NCBI RefSeq assembly: GCF_016862435.1
Contig: NZ_BOMY01000013.1
Span: 62,001 to 126,000 of the forward strand
Direction: 5' to 3'
Source: Paractinoplanes tereljensis
Lineage (GTDB): Bacteria > Actinomycetota > Actinomycetes > Mycobacteriales > Micromonosporaceae
DNA: 64,000 nucleotides
The notes under the pieces were generated by a model, which was given only the letters and a program-made list of their open reading frames with translations, was not told the DNA's origin and ran no database searches. Position 1 is the first letter of the stretch; each line of letters opens with the position of its first letter. A program made the translations under genes and the position numbers. Shown here piece by piece: positions 18,100-25,973 of the stretch.

Positions 18100-19479
18100 C
18101 TACCGGCGGACGATCGAGAGCACTTCGTCCCTCAGCGATGCCATCCGATCCGGCTTCGGAGCCTCCACGTTGAGCCGCAGCAACGGCTCGGTGTTGGAGG
18201 CGCGCAGGTTGAACCAGGCACCGTCGGCGAGCGTCACGGTCAGGCCGTCCAGCTCGTCGAACGTGGCGTCCGGGAACGCCGCCCGGACGTCGGCGACCCG
18301 CGCCGGGGCGTCGCCCACGGTGGAGTTGATCTCGCCGGAGGCCGCATAGCGCTCGAACTCGGCGGCGAACTCGGACAGCGGGCGGTCCTGCCCGCCGAGC
18401 GCGGCCAGCACGTGCATGGCGGCCAGCATGCCGGTGTCGGCGAACCAGAAGTCGCGGAAGTAGTAGTGCGCCGAGTGCTCACCGCCGAAGACCGCGTTGG
18501 TGCGGGCCATCTCGGCCTTGATGAACGAGTGGCCGACCCGGCTGCGCACCGGCTTGCCGCCGTTCTCGGTGATGATCTCGGGCACCGCCGACGAGGTGAT
18601 CAGGTTGTGGATGATCGTGCTGCCCGGGAACTTGGCCAACTCCCGCTTGGCGACCAGCGCGGTGACCGCCGAGGGCGAGACCGGGTCGCCGTTCTCGTCG
18701 ATGATGAAGCAGCGGTCGGCATCGCCGTCGAACGCGACGCCGATGTCGGCACCCTGCGCCCGGATGGCTTCCTGCAGGTCGACCAGGTTGGCCGGATCGA
18801 GCGGGTTGGCCTCGTGGTTCGGGAACGAGCCGTCCAGCTCGAAGTACATCGGCACGATGGTCAGCGGCAGGGCCGCGAGCACCTGGTCACCGAGCACGGC
18901 CGGGACGGTGAAGCCGCCCATCCCGTTGCCGGCGTCCACGATCACCTTGAGCGGCCGGATGCCGGACAGGTCGACCAGCGAGCGCAGGTGCGTCGCGTAG
19001 TCGCGGAGCAGGTCGCGGGACTCGATCCGGTCGGGGCCGTCGGCGTCGGCGTTCAGGTCGCGCAGCAGCTGCTCCGCGCGGCGACGGACGATGGCGAGGC
19101 CGCTGTCCTGACCGACCGGCTTGGCGCCGGCCCGGCACAGCTTGATGCCGTTGTATTGCGCCGGGTTGTGGCTGGCGGTGAACATCGCACCGGGCAGGCC
19201 GAGCGCCCCGGAGGCGTAATAGAGCTGGTCGGTGGAGCCGAGACCGGTGTTGATCACGCCGGCACCGGCGGCGTTGGCGCCCCGGGCGAAGGCGGCGGCC
19301 AGGCCCGGGCCGGACTCGCGCATGTCGTGGGCGATCACGATCTGGTCCGCGTCGTCCCCCGACTCGCGCAGCATCTCGACAAAAGCGGTGCCGAGCGCCC
19401 GGGCGACTGACTCGTTGAACTGGTCGGGCACCGTTCCGCGGACGTCGTACGCCTTGACGATCTTGGACAGATCAGACAA
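18100..19479 (-). CDS. manB: Phosphomannomutase/phosphoglucomutase
   Basis: ManB converts mannose-6-phosphate to mannose-1-phosphate. The 459-residue protein has the four alpha-D-phosphohexomutase domains. The catalytic phosphoserine loop is FTASHNPAQYNGIK, the metal loop DGDADRC, the sugar-specificity loop GGEHSAHYYF and the phosphate-binding tail RASNTEPLLRLN. All key sites are intact. With manA here and manC at 40.9 kb, the full route to GDP-mannose is in the window. It is the first gene of the leftward group and is divergent from the GAF regulator. Confidence 0.95.
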   Translation of the reverse strand: MSDLSKIVKAYDVRGTVPDQFNESVARALGTAFVEMLRESGDDADQIVIAHDMRESGPGLAAAFARGANAAGAGVINTGLGSTDQLYYASGALGLPGAMFTASHNPAQYNGIKLCRAGAKPVGQDSGLAIVRRRAEQLLRDLNADADGPDRIESRDLLRDYATHLRSLVDLSGIRPLKVIVDAGNGMGGFTVPAVLGDQVLAALPLTIVPMYFELDGSFPNHEANPLDPANLVDLQEAIRAQGADIGVAFDGDADRCFIIDENGDPVSPSAVTALVAKRELAKFPGSTIIHNLITSSAVPEIITENGGKPVRSRVGHSFIKAEMARTNAVFGGEHSAHYYFRDFWFADTGMLAAMHVLAALGGQDRPLSEFAAEFERYAASGEINSTVGDAPARVADVRAAFPDATFDELDGLTVTLADGAWFNLRASNTEPLLRLNVEAPKPDRMASLRDEVLSIVRR

Positions 19480-19621
19480 TTCTCCCCCTCACCCCGTTGA
19501 TTCCCGCTGAGAGTAGCGGAGGCAAGAGAACGGCAAGGTAGCAACGGGACGCCACCACTGTTACGGGTGGCTTGTCGTCCGGGGTGATGCGGGTCACGAT
19601 GGACGGGACTGGAGGTGGCCC

Positions 19622-20920
19622 GTGGCCAATCCCTGGCTCGCCCTCGACCTCGGTGCCGATCCGGCCGAACGGATTCGGCAGGTCGGGCGTGCCCACGAGC
19701 AGTTCTGTTCAGGGGGACTCAGCTTGTCGGGTGATCAACAGCCTCCGCAGATCCGCTCGGTGGTCGCCGACTCGTGGAAGCGCTCAGCCTCCGCGCTGCC
19801 CGGGGCCGACGGCACCCCGCCGATCGACCTGAGCGACGGCGAGCTGGAGGAGTACCGGGCGGCCCACCCGCTGGCGCGGGTGCTGCCGATCTTCCGCGAC
19901 CTGCTGGGCGGTCTGGCCGAGGACGGCGACAACCTGATGGCGGTCTGCGACGCGTACGGGCGACTGCTCTGGGTCGAGGGGGCCGGCTCGATGCTGCGCG
20001 GCGCCGAGCAGATGAACTTCGTGCCGGGCGCCCGCTGGGACGAGGCGCACGCGGGCACCAACGCCCCCGGCACCGCGCTGGCCATCGACCACTCCCTGCA
20101 GATCTTCGCGACCGAGCACTTCAGCCGCTCGGTGCAGCGGTGGACCTGCGCGGCCGCCCCGATCCACGACCCGGGCACCGGCCGGCTGCTCGGCGCGATC
20201 GACGTGACCGGCGGCGACCACCTGGCCAACCCGCACAGCCTGGCCCTGGTCCGGGCGACCGCGCTGGCCGCCGAGGCCTACCTGGGCAGTCAGCTCACCC
20301 CGCACACCGCGGCCGGCCGGGTCGCCGCCCTGGGCCGCAACGAGGCCATGCTGACCTTCGGCGGGTCCCGGCAACGACTCGGCCGCCGGCACTCGGAACT
20401 CCTGGTCCTGCTCCTGGAGCACCCGGAAGGGCGTACCGGGGAGGAACTTGGTTTTGATCTCTATGGCGAGGACGTCAGCCCGGTGACCGTTCGGGCCGAG
20501 CTGTCCCGGCTGCGCCGCACGCTCGGCCCGGAGCTGGTCGAGTCCCGCCCCTACCGGCTGCGCGCCGAGCTCGACTCGGACTTCCGCACGGTGACCCGGC
20601 TGCTGGAACGCGGGCGGGTGGCCGAGGCCCTGGAGGAGTACGCGGGGCCGCTGCTCCCCGGCTCCGACGCGCCGGGCATCTCCCGGCTGCGCCGGCTGGT
20701 CGACGGCCAGCTGCGGGCGGCGGTGCTGGCCACCCGCGACTGGTCGCTGATGCGCACCTGGCTGCACCAGCCGTGGGGCGCCGACGACCTGGAGATGTGG
20801 GAGGCGTACGCGAGACAGCTCCCGCACGGCTCCCCGGCCCGCCCCCTGGCGGTGAACCGGGTCCGCCAACTGGCCACCGAATACGGTCTTGCAACGTTCC
20901 CGCAACGTGCTCGTAACTAG
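19622..20920 (+). CDS. GAF-domain transcriptional regulator (AcoR-like N-terminus)
   Basis: The 432-residue protein begins like AcoR-type activators ([11 protein letters not shown]) and has a GAF domain at about 75-220 ([31 protein letters not shown]). Unlike AcoR it has no AAA+ sigma54 domain. The C-terminal half shows a winged-helix-like segment ([33 protein letters not shown]) and a helical tail. The GTG at 19622 follows GGAGGT. It lies 38 bp upstream of, and in line with, the aldehyde dehydrogenase gene, so it probably controls that gene in response to an aldehyde, alcohol or ketone. The ligand is unknown. Confidence 0.8.
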   Translation: MANPWLALDLGADPAERIRQVGRAHEQFCSGGLSLSGDQQPPQIRSVVADSWKRSASALPGADGTPPIDLSDGELEEYRAAHPLARVLPIFRDLLGGLAEDGDNLMAVCDAYGRLLWVEGAGSMLRGAEQMNFVPGARWDEAHAGTNAPGTALAIDHSLQIFATEHFSRSVQRWTCAAAPIHDPGTGRLLGAIDVTGGDHLANPHSLALVRATALAAEAYLGSQLTPHTAAGRVAALGRNEAMLTFGGSRQRLGRRHSELLVLLLEHPEGRTGEELGFDLYGEDVSPVTVRAELSRLRRTLGPELVESRPYRLRAELDSDFRTVTRLLERGRVAEALEEYAGPLLPGSDAPGISRLRRLVDGQLRAAVLATRDWSLMRTWLHQPWGADDLEMWEAYARQLPHGSPARPLAVNRVRQLATEYGLATFPQRARN

Positions 20921-20948
20921 CTTGGCCCGTACCTACCCCGCAGGTACG
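20891..20948 (+). promoter_or_regulatory. Candidate regulatory region of the aldehyde dehydrogenase gene
   Basis: Two GCAACGT copies at 20891 and 20902 are spaced 11 bp apart, one helical turn. Downstream, CGTACCT and AGGTACG (20928-20948) form a 7-bp inverted repeat ending at the GGAGG ribosome site. The first pair lies in the last codons of the GAF regulator. Either element could be an operator. Confidence 0.35.
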
Positions 20949-20958
20949 GAGGCCAACG

Positions 20959-22482
20959 ATGACCACATACTCCCCGCCCGGTTCCGACGGATCGATCGTC
21001 AGCTACGAGTCCCGCTACGACCACTACATCGGTGGCGAGTACGTCGCGCCGGCCAAGGGCCAGTACTTCGAGAACCCCTCCCCGGTCACCGGTGAGAACT
21101 TCACCGAGGTAGCCCGGGGCACGGCCGACGACGTGGAGCGGGCGCTGGACGCCGCGCACGGCGCGGCCGACGCGTGGGGCCGCACCTCGGTCGCCGAGCG
21201 CGCCAACATTCTCAACAAGATCGCCGACCGGATGGAGGCGAACCTCGAGAAGCTCGCCGTCGCCGAGGCCTGGGAGAACGGCAAGCCGGTCCGGGAGACC
21301 CTGGCCGCCGACATCCCGCTCGCGATCGACCACTTCCGGTACTTCGCGGGCGCGATCCGGGCCCAGGAGGGCACGGCCGGCGAGATCGACGACGACACCA
21401 TCGCGTACCACTTCCACGAGCCGCTCGGCGTGGTCGGCCAGATCATCCCGTGGAACTTCCCGATCCTGATGGCGGTCTGGAAGCTGGCCCCGGCCCTGGC
21501 CGCCGGCAACTGTGTCGTGCTCAAGCCGGCCGAGCAGACCCCGGCCTCGATCCACCTGCTGATGTCGATCATCGGCGACCTGCTCCCGCCGGGCGTCCTG
21601 AACATCGTGAACGGCTTCGGCGTGGAGGCCGGCAAGCCGCTGGCCAGCTCGAACCGGATCGCGAAGATCGCGTTCACCGGCGAGACCACGACCGGCCGGC
21701 TGATCATGCAGTACGCCTCGGAGAACCTGATCCCGGTCACCCTCGAACTGGGCGGCAAGAGCCCGAACATCTTCTTCGAGGACGTCAGCCGGGCCGACGA
21801 CGACTTCTACGACAAGTCGCTCGAGGGCTTCTCGATGTTCGCGCTCAACCAGGGCGAGGTCTGCACCTGCCCGTCCCGCGCGCTCATCCAGCAGAGCATC
21901 TACTCCGACTTCCTGGCGGCCGGCGTGAAGCGGGTGGACAACCTCAAGCAGGGCAATCCGCTCGACACCGACACCCAGGTCGGCGCGCAGGCGTCCAACG
22001 ACCAGCTCGAGAAGATCCTGTCGTACCTCGACATCGGCCGACAGGAGGGCGCTCGCGTCCTGACCGGTGGCGGCCGGGCCGACCTCGGCGGCAACCTGTC
22101 CGGCGGTTACTACGTGCAGCCGACGATCTTCGAGGGCTCGAACACCATGCGGATCTTCCAGGAGGAGATCTTCGGGCCGGTCGTGTCGGTGACCTCGTTC
22201 GCCGATTACGCGGACGCCATCAAGATTGCCAACGACACGCTCTACGGCCTCGGCGCCGGCGTGTGGACCCGGGACATCAACACGGCGTACCGGGCCGGTC
22301 GCGCGATCAAGGCCGGCCGGGTGTGGACGAACTCGTACCACCTGTACCCCGCGCACGCCGCGTTCGGTGGTTACAAGCAGTCCGGCATCGGCCGGGAGAA
22401 CCACAAGATGATGCTGGACCACTACCAGCAGACCAAGAACCTGCTGGTGTCGTACAGCCCGAAGGCGATGGGCTTCTTCTAG
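20959..22482 (+). CDS. NAD-dependent aldehyde dehydrogenase (AldA/ExaC type)
   Basis: The 507-residue enzyme oxidises an aldehyde to its acid, with acetaldehyde a likely substrate by family. Seen motifs are [19 protein letters not shown] (cofactor cleft), [11 protein letters not shown] with the general-base glutamate and the catalytic cysteine in [11 protein letters not shown]. Length and motifs match the AcoD/ExaC group, which is often controlled by AcoR-like regulators. It is followed 3 bp later by a DUF779 gene, the usual partner. Neither an alcohol dehydrogenase nor aco genes are in the window. Confidence 0.93.
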   Translation: MTTYSPPGSDGSIVSYESRYDHYIGGEYVAPAKGQYFENPSPVTGENFTEVARGTADDVERALDAAHGAADAWGRTSVAERANILNKIADRMEANLEKLAVAEAWENGKPVRETLAADIPLAIDHFRYFAGAIRAQEGTAGEIDDDTIAYHFHEPLGVVGQIIPWNFPILMAVWKLAPALAAGNCVVLKPAEQTPASIHLLMSIIGDLLPPGVLNIVNGFGVEAGKPLASSNRIAKIAFTGETTTGRLIMQYASENLIPVTLELGGKSPNIFFEDVSRADDDFYDKSLEGFSMFALNQGEVCTCPSRALIQQSIYSDFLAAGVKRVDNLKQGNPLDTDTQVGAQASNDQLEKILSYLDIGRQEGARVLTGGGRADLGGNLSGGYYVQPTIFEGSNTMRIFQEEIFGPVVSVTSFADYADAIKIANDTLYGLGAGVWTRDINTAYRAGRAIKAGRVWTNSYHLYPAHAAFGGYKQSGIGRENHKMMLDHYQQTKNLLVSYSPKAMGFF

Positions 22483-22485
22483 GCC

Positions 22486-22860
22486 ATGACTGCGACGAGA
22501 GTTGACGTGACCCCCGCGGCGGCCGACATGATGCGGCAGCTGCGGGGTCAGCACGGTCCCCTGATGTTCCACCAGTCCGGCGGGTGCTGCGACGGCAGCT
22601 CGCCGATGTGTTACCTGGAGGGCGAGTTCCGCACCGGCCAGTCCGACGTGCTGCTCGAATCCCTGAAGATCGACGGGGTGGACGAGCCGATCACGTTCTG
22701 GATGTCCGGCTCGCAGTTCGAGCTGTGGAAGCACACCCACCTGACGGTGGACGTGGTCCCGGGGCGCGGCGCCGGCTTCTCGCTGGAGGCCCCCGAGGGC
22801 GTACGTTTCCTGATCCGCTCGCGCCTGCTCACGGCGGCCGAGCTGGACGAATTGTCCTAA
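22486..22860 (+). CDS. DUF779 family protein
   Basis: This 124-residue protein belongs to DUF779, whose members sit beside aldehyde dehydrogenase genes in many bacteria. The conserved cysteine-rich segment FHQSGGCCDGSSPMC suggests metal or redox chemistry. Other family features are the FWMSGSQFELWKHTHLTVDVV and GRGAGFSLEAPEG stretches. It starts 3 bp after the aldehyde dehydrogenase stop and so is co-translated. Its biochemical function is not established. Its stop overlaps that of the convergent GNAT gene by four bases. Confidence 0.88.
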   Translation: MTATRVDVTPAAADMMRQLRGQHGPLMFHQSGGCCDGSSPMCYLEGEFRTGQSDVLLESLKIDGVDEPITFWMSGSQFELWKHTHLTVDVVPGRGAGFSLEAPEGVRFLIRSRLLTAAELDELS

Positions 22861-23378
22861 TTATTCAGTTCCGGGTACGGGTCGTCGCGCAAACGGCTGA
22901 ACAGCACGCCGTCGCGCCACTGCCCGGCCCGGAACTCGGCCGCCCGGATCACGCCTTCCTGCTGGAACCCGGCCTTGAGCAGCGCTTTCCGCTCGGCCAC
23001 GTTTTCCGCCTGGGTGCCGGCCTCCACCCGCTGCACCGGGAAGTGCTCGAAGACGTACGCGGTGAGCAGTGCCTGCGCCCGCCAGCCGATCCCCCGCCCG
23101 CGGTGCGGCGGCAGGATCGCGCATCCGATCTCGTAGCAGTCGCCCCGGACGCCGTGGCGCTTACGGCTCAACGAGACGAGACCGACTGCCTCGCCGTCCA
23201 CGTCCACCATCAGCCGAGTCACGTCCTCGTTCAGGAAGCCGTTCTCGTCGTGCAGCCGGGCCAGGTGCGCGACCGAGTGGAACCCGGTCCAGGTGTTGGC
23301 CGAATAGTCCGGGTCCTGGGCGTGGGCATGCAGGATCTCGAGTTCGTCCGCGCGGATCGGGCGCAACCGGATGTTCAT
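22857..23378 (-). CDS. GNAT family N-acetyltransferase (RimJ/RimL-like)
   Basis: The 173-residue protein starts MNIRLRPIRADELEIL and contains GCAILPPHRGRGIGWRAQALL (acetyl-CoA loop) and NVAERKALLKAGFQQEGV, typical of RimJ/RimL-like acetyltransferases. The ATG at 23378 gives the standard family start; the upstream in-frame extension overlaps the deacetylase leader. It stands alone and converges on the DUF779 gene. The acceptor is unknown. Confidence 0.88.
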   Translation of the reverse strand: MNIRLRPIRADELEILHAHAQDPDYSANTWTGFHSVAHLARLHDENGFLNEDVTRLMVDVDGEAVGLVSLSRKRHGVRGDCYEIGCAILPPHRGRGIGWRAQALLTAYVFEHFPVQRVEAGTQAENVAERKALLKAGFQQEGVIRAAEFRAGQWRDGVLFSRLRDDPYPELNN

Positions 23379-23538
23379 CCGTCCAGGATGGGCCGTTTGA
23401 TCGTTGCGCGCCGCCCCTACGTTCTCTGAGATGAGCGAGTGATTTAGATCCCGGAAGTGTGCCGTCCGGGGATCGAAAGTGGCGATCAGCCGGCCACATC
23501 GGGCAGTGTCGTCATTCGAGATACCTGGGGAGGTTTTG

Positions 23539-24348
23539 ATGCGGTTGTCGCGTTCCAAGAAGTTGGTGCTTCTCGGGGTGGCCCTCGTGATGGTGGGTCT
23601 GGCCGGGCGGGCTTCGGCGGACGAGACCCCCTCCGCGGCCCCCTCGCCTGCGCCGTCCAGTGCTGCACCACTGCCACCGGCGGCGAAGAAACCGAAGCCG
23701 AAGCCCAAGCCGGCGACCGTCAAGCCCGCAGCACACAAACCGTCCGGACCGGCCGGCAGCCGGATGACCACCGGCAGCAAGGCGGTAGCGCTGACCTTCG
23801 ACGACGGGCCCGATCCGGCTCAGACGCCGAAGATCCTCAAGCTGCTCGCCCAGAACCACACCAAGGCCACCTTCTGCCTGGTCGGCAAGAACGTGCAGAA
23901 GCACCCCGAGTTGGTCCGCAAGATCGTGGCCGGTGGGCACACCCTGTGCAATCACACCTGGAGCCACGATCTGAAGCTGGGCAAGAAGTCGCCGGCGAAG
24001 ATCAAGGCCGATCTGGCGCGTACGAACGCCGCGATCCGCAAGGCCGCCCCGAACGCGAAGATCAAGTATTTCCGGGCCCCGGGCGGCAACTTCACGCCCG
24101 GTGTCGTCGCGGTCGCCAAGCAGCTGGGCATGACGTCGCTGTACTGGCGGGTCGACCCGCGCGACTGGGACCACCCGAAGGGCGAGACGCACGCGCAGCA
24201 CCGGGCCCGGGTCATCGCCCGGGTCGAGCGGAACACCCACGCCGGTGCGATCGTGCTCTCCCACGATTACGCCCAGCCGGACACCATCGCGGCTTACCGC
24301 ACCCTGCTGCCGTGGCTGCGCAAGCGCTACAAGCTGGTCGGCCTCTAA
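23539..24348 (+). CDS. Secreted polysaccharide deacetylase (NodB domain)
   Basis: CE4-family enzymes remove N- or O-acetyl groups from chitin-like polymers or peptidoglycan. The 269-residue protein has an N-terminal signal peptide ending near ASA, a Pro/Lys/Ala-rich linker (about 30-75) and a NodB domain. Catalytic motif 1 is TFDDGPD, motif 2 is NHTWSHD (HxxxH-type metal ligands), motif 3 is FRAPGGN, and motif 5 contributes IVLSHDY. All key residues are present. The ATG at 23539 follows GGGGAGG. The lysine-rich linker may hold the enzyme near anionic wall polymers. Confidence 0.92.
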   Translation: MRLSRSKKLVLLGVALVMVGLAGRASADETPSAAPSPAPSSAAPLPPAAKKPKPKPKPATVKPAAHKPSGPAGSRMTTGSKAVALTFDDGPDPAQTPKILKLLAQNHTKATFCLVGKNVQKHPELVRKIVAGGHTLCNHTWSHDLKLGKKSPAKIKADLARTNAAIRKAAPNAKIKYFRAPGGNFTPGVVAVAKQLGMTSLYWRVDPRDWDHPKGETHAQHRARVIARVERNTHAGAIVLSHDYAQPDTIAAYRTLLPWLRKRYKLVGL

Positions 24349-24354
24349 AGAGGG

Positions 24355-24720
24355 CTAGTGGGTCGGCGGAATCACCCGTAGGTGGCCCCGGCGGCCGGTC
24401 TGGTGGCCGGGGAGGTTCTGCTCGTCGCTGCGCGGGGGCGGGGCCGGGGGCCGGGCCGCCTCACGCACCGCGTCAGCCAGCGCGACCAGGTCGTCGGTGG
24501 TGGGCGGCGGGGGCGAGAAATCGCCGTCGTGCCGAACCAGGTCCCAGCCTCGGGGGGCGGTGAGGCTGCGGGCGTGCGGCTCGCACAGGTCGTACGTATG
24601 GGGCTCGGCGAACGCCGCCAGGGGGCCGACGACGGCGGTCGAATCGTTGTAGACGTAGGTCAGAGTGGCGACCGCCTGTCGGGGACAGCCGTTCCGGGAG
24701 CAGCGCCGTGGTGACCTCAC
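24355..24720 (-). CDS. DUF3499 family protein
   Basis: A 121-residue protein of the actinobacterial DUF3499 family, recognised from RRCSRNGCPRQAVATLTYVYNDSTAVVGPLA at the start (split here by the length rule: RRCSRNGCPRQAV then TLTYVYNDS). YDLCEPHARSLTAPRGWDLVR follows. Two cysteine pairs and a histidine suggest a small zinc-binding fold. The C-terminal third is proline-rich and low complexity. It is divergent from the metallopeptidase-like gene, as is common in actinobacteria near whiB. No function is known. Confidence 0.85.
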   Translation of the reverse strand: MRSPRRCSRNGCPRQAVATLTYVYNDSTAVVGPLAAFAEPHTYDLCEPHARSLTAPRGWDLVRHDGDFSPPPPTTDDLVALADAVREAARPPAPPPRSDEQNLPGHQTGRRGHLRVIPPTH

Positions 24721-24904
24721 GGCGGCACGTTATCGCCCCGCGGGCGCGCACGCGCCCTGAAACCGCGCGACACGCCGACCCGCCGTGCATCACGATTCGG
24801 CTATACCCGGGTGACACGCCGCCCCGTTGGGACGAATTGTGGCCGGACACGCGGCGAAACCCGGCTGTCACCGAGTACCCCCTGCGGAGGACTAGAGTTG
24901 CGAG

Positions 24905-25372
24905 GTGACCACCAGCCCTGAGCGCCGACGCAACACGGCCCGCAGAGAAGGCCCGGGTCATCCGACCCGCCGCGATCGCCACGGCCGTGGTCTGCGCGGC
25001 CGGCTGGTGCCCGCGACCGTGCCCCTGGCCCGCACCAAGGCCGAGATCTTCGACGATCTTGTGCTGGACACGGTCGAGAGCCTCGAGCGGCGTTACGCGA
25101 AAGAGTTGGCCGGCGTCGAGTTCGCGGTGGAGGACGTGCCTCCCGATCTCAACGTCTACGACTCCGACGTGCTCGAGGACGGCGAGGTGCCGCTGGCCCG
25201 CCTGCTGCCCGGCCGCCCCGGCCGGCAGGAGCTTCCCCCTCGGATTGTGCTCTACCGGCGGCCGTTGGAGTTCCGGGCGATGGACCGCGAAGACCTCGCC
25301 GACCTCGTCCACGATGTGATCATCGAGCAGGTAGCCAACCTGCTCGGTGTGGATCCAGACGAGCTTTCCTAG
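24905..25372 (+). CDS. Metallopeptidase-family (PF06262-like) protein with degenerate zinc site
   Basis: The 155-residue protein resembles the small actinobacterial metallopeptidase family usually found next to DUF3499. It has a basic N-terminus, a core with AKEFDDLVLDTVESLE-like helices (read here as AEIFDDLVLDTVESLE) and a C-terminal segment LADLVHDVIIEQVANLLG. In active members that segment reads HExxH; here it is HDVIIEQ, so the metalloprotease motif is not intact. The GTG at 24905 is the likely start. It converges on whiB with 6 bp between stops. It is probably a catalytically dead or altered member. Confidence 0.7.
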   Translation: MTTSPERRRNTARREGPGHPTRRDRHGRGLRGRLVPATVPLARTKAEIFDDLVLDTVESLERRYAKELAGVEFAVEDVPPDLNVYDSDVLEDGEVPLARLLPGRPGRQELPPRIVLYRRPLEFRAMDREDLADLVHDVIIEQVANLLGVDPDELS

Positions 25373-25378
25373 AGCCTG

Positions 25379-25636
25379 TTAGGCCACGCGCCGCTTCAGC
25401 TTGCGGCGTTCACGCTCGGACAATCCACCCCAGATGCCGAAGCGCTCGTCGTGACCCAGTGCGTATTCCAGGCATTCCCCCTTGACCTCGCACCGGCCAC
25501 AGATCCGCTTCGCCTCCCTGGTGGAGCCGCCCTTTTCCGGAAAGAAAGCTTCCGGATCAGTCTGCGAACACAGCGCCCGCTCCTGCCACTCGGGCGCGTC
25601 CCCGAGCAGGTCTACCCCTTCAACCTGCGCTTCCAT
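25379..25636 (-). CDS. WhiB-family iron-sulfur transcription factor (WhiB/WhmD-like)
   Basis: An 85-residue Wbl protein, a [4Fe-4S] transcription factor that works with the primary sigma factor. Four cysteines lie at 23, 46, 49 and 55 (C-X22-C-X2-C-X5-C), followed by the FGIWGG turn and a basic C-terminus RERRKLKRRVA. The ATG at 25636 follows GGGAGG. The spacing and EWQERALCSQTDPEAFFPEKG segment are closest to the WhiB/WhmD class tied to septation and sporulation. A good promoter with an overlapping palindrome lies about 125 bp upstream. Assignment to one Wbl subclass is moderate. Confidence 0.92.
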   Translation of the reverse strand: MEAQVEGVDLLGDAPEWQERALCSQTDPEAFFPEKGGSTREAKRICGRCEVKGECLEYALGHDERFGIWGGLSERERRKLKRRVA

Positions 25637-25759
25637 CGGCGTGCCTCCCAATTCCCGCGTCGGCATCACTGCCGACGCTGACCCCCCACGCACGCGGCGT
25701 GTTTTTTGCGGAGCGAACGCGAAAGTTACGTAGCGTCCGACCCCACAACCCCACCCGAA

Positions 25760-25789
25760 ATTACACGCGTGTAAGACGTGCGTCGTCAA
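25760..25789 (-). promoter_or_regulatory. Candidate whiB promoter with overlapping palindrome
   Basis: On the minus strand TTGACG (25789-25784) and TGTAAT (25765-25760) are 18 bp apart, a good sigma70-type match. A perfect 14-bp palindrome TTACACGCGTGTAA (25761-25774) covers most of the -10. A protein bound there would occlude RNA polymerase. The transcript would have a leader of about 115 nt. Confidence 0.55.
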
Positions 25790-25922
25790 GCCGAACCTGA
25801 TAAATAGGCCCGTTTCCCCGGCGCGCCTTCGGCGCGTCGTGGTCCCGTTCCTGCCCTATCTCTCAGGAGCCACACAGGGTTACGCCACCCTGGCGCGTCA
25901 CGTCCAATTTAACCCGATTTGT

Positions 25923-25940
25923 GACCTTGTAACCAAGGTC
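25923..25940 (-). terminator. Hairpin downstream of fbiC
   Basis: A perfect 7-bp stem GACCTTG/CAAGGTC with a 4-nt loop lies 33 bp past the fbiC stop. There is no strong U-tract. Confidence 0.45.
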
Positions 25941-25973
25941 CAATCGGTTGAGGTGATCAACCCGACAGGGGGA

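Larger units (their letters stand above)
25637..25973. other. 337-bp gap between whiB and fbiC
   Basis: No gene is seen. It contains the whiB promoter candidate (25760-25789), a GC-rich hairpin near 25820-25836, a 6-bp stem hairpin CAGGGT/ACCCTG (25875-25892) and a 7-bp stem hairpin (25923-25940) that probably ends the fbiC transcript. Confidence 0.5.

Noticed and set aside
19480..19621. Terminator or promoter elements between manB and the GAF regulator
   Set aside because: No convincing -35/-10 pair or hairpin could be defined in the 142 bp.
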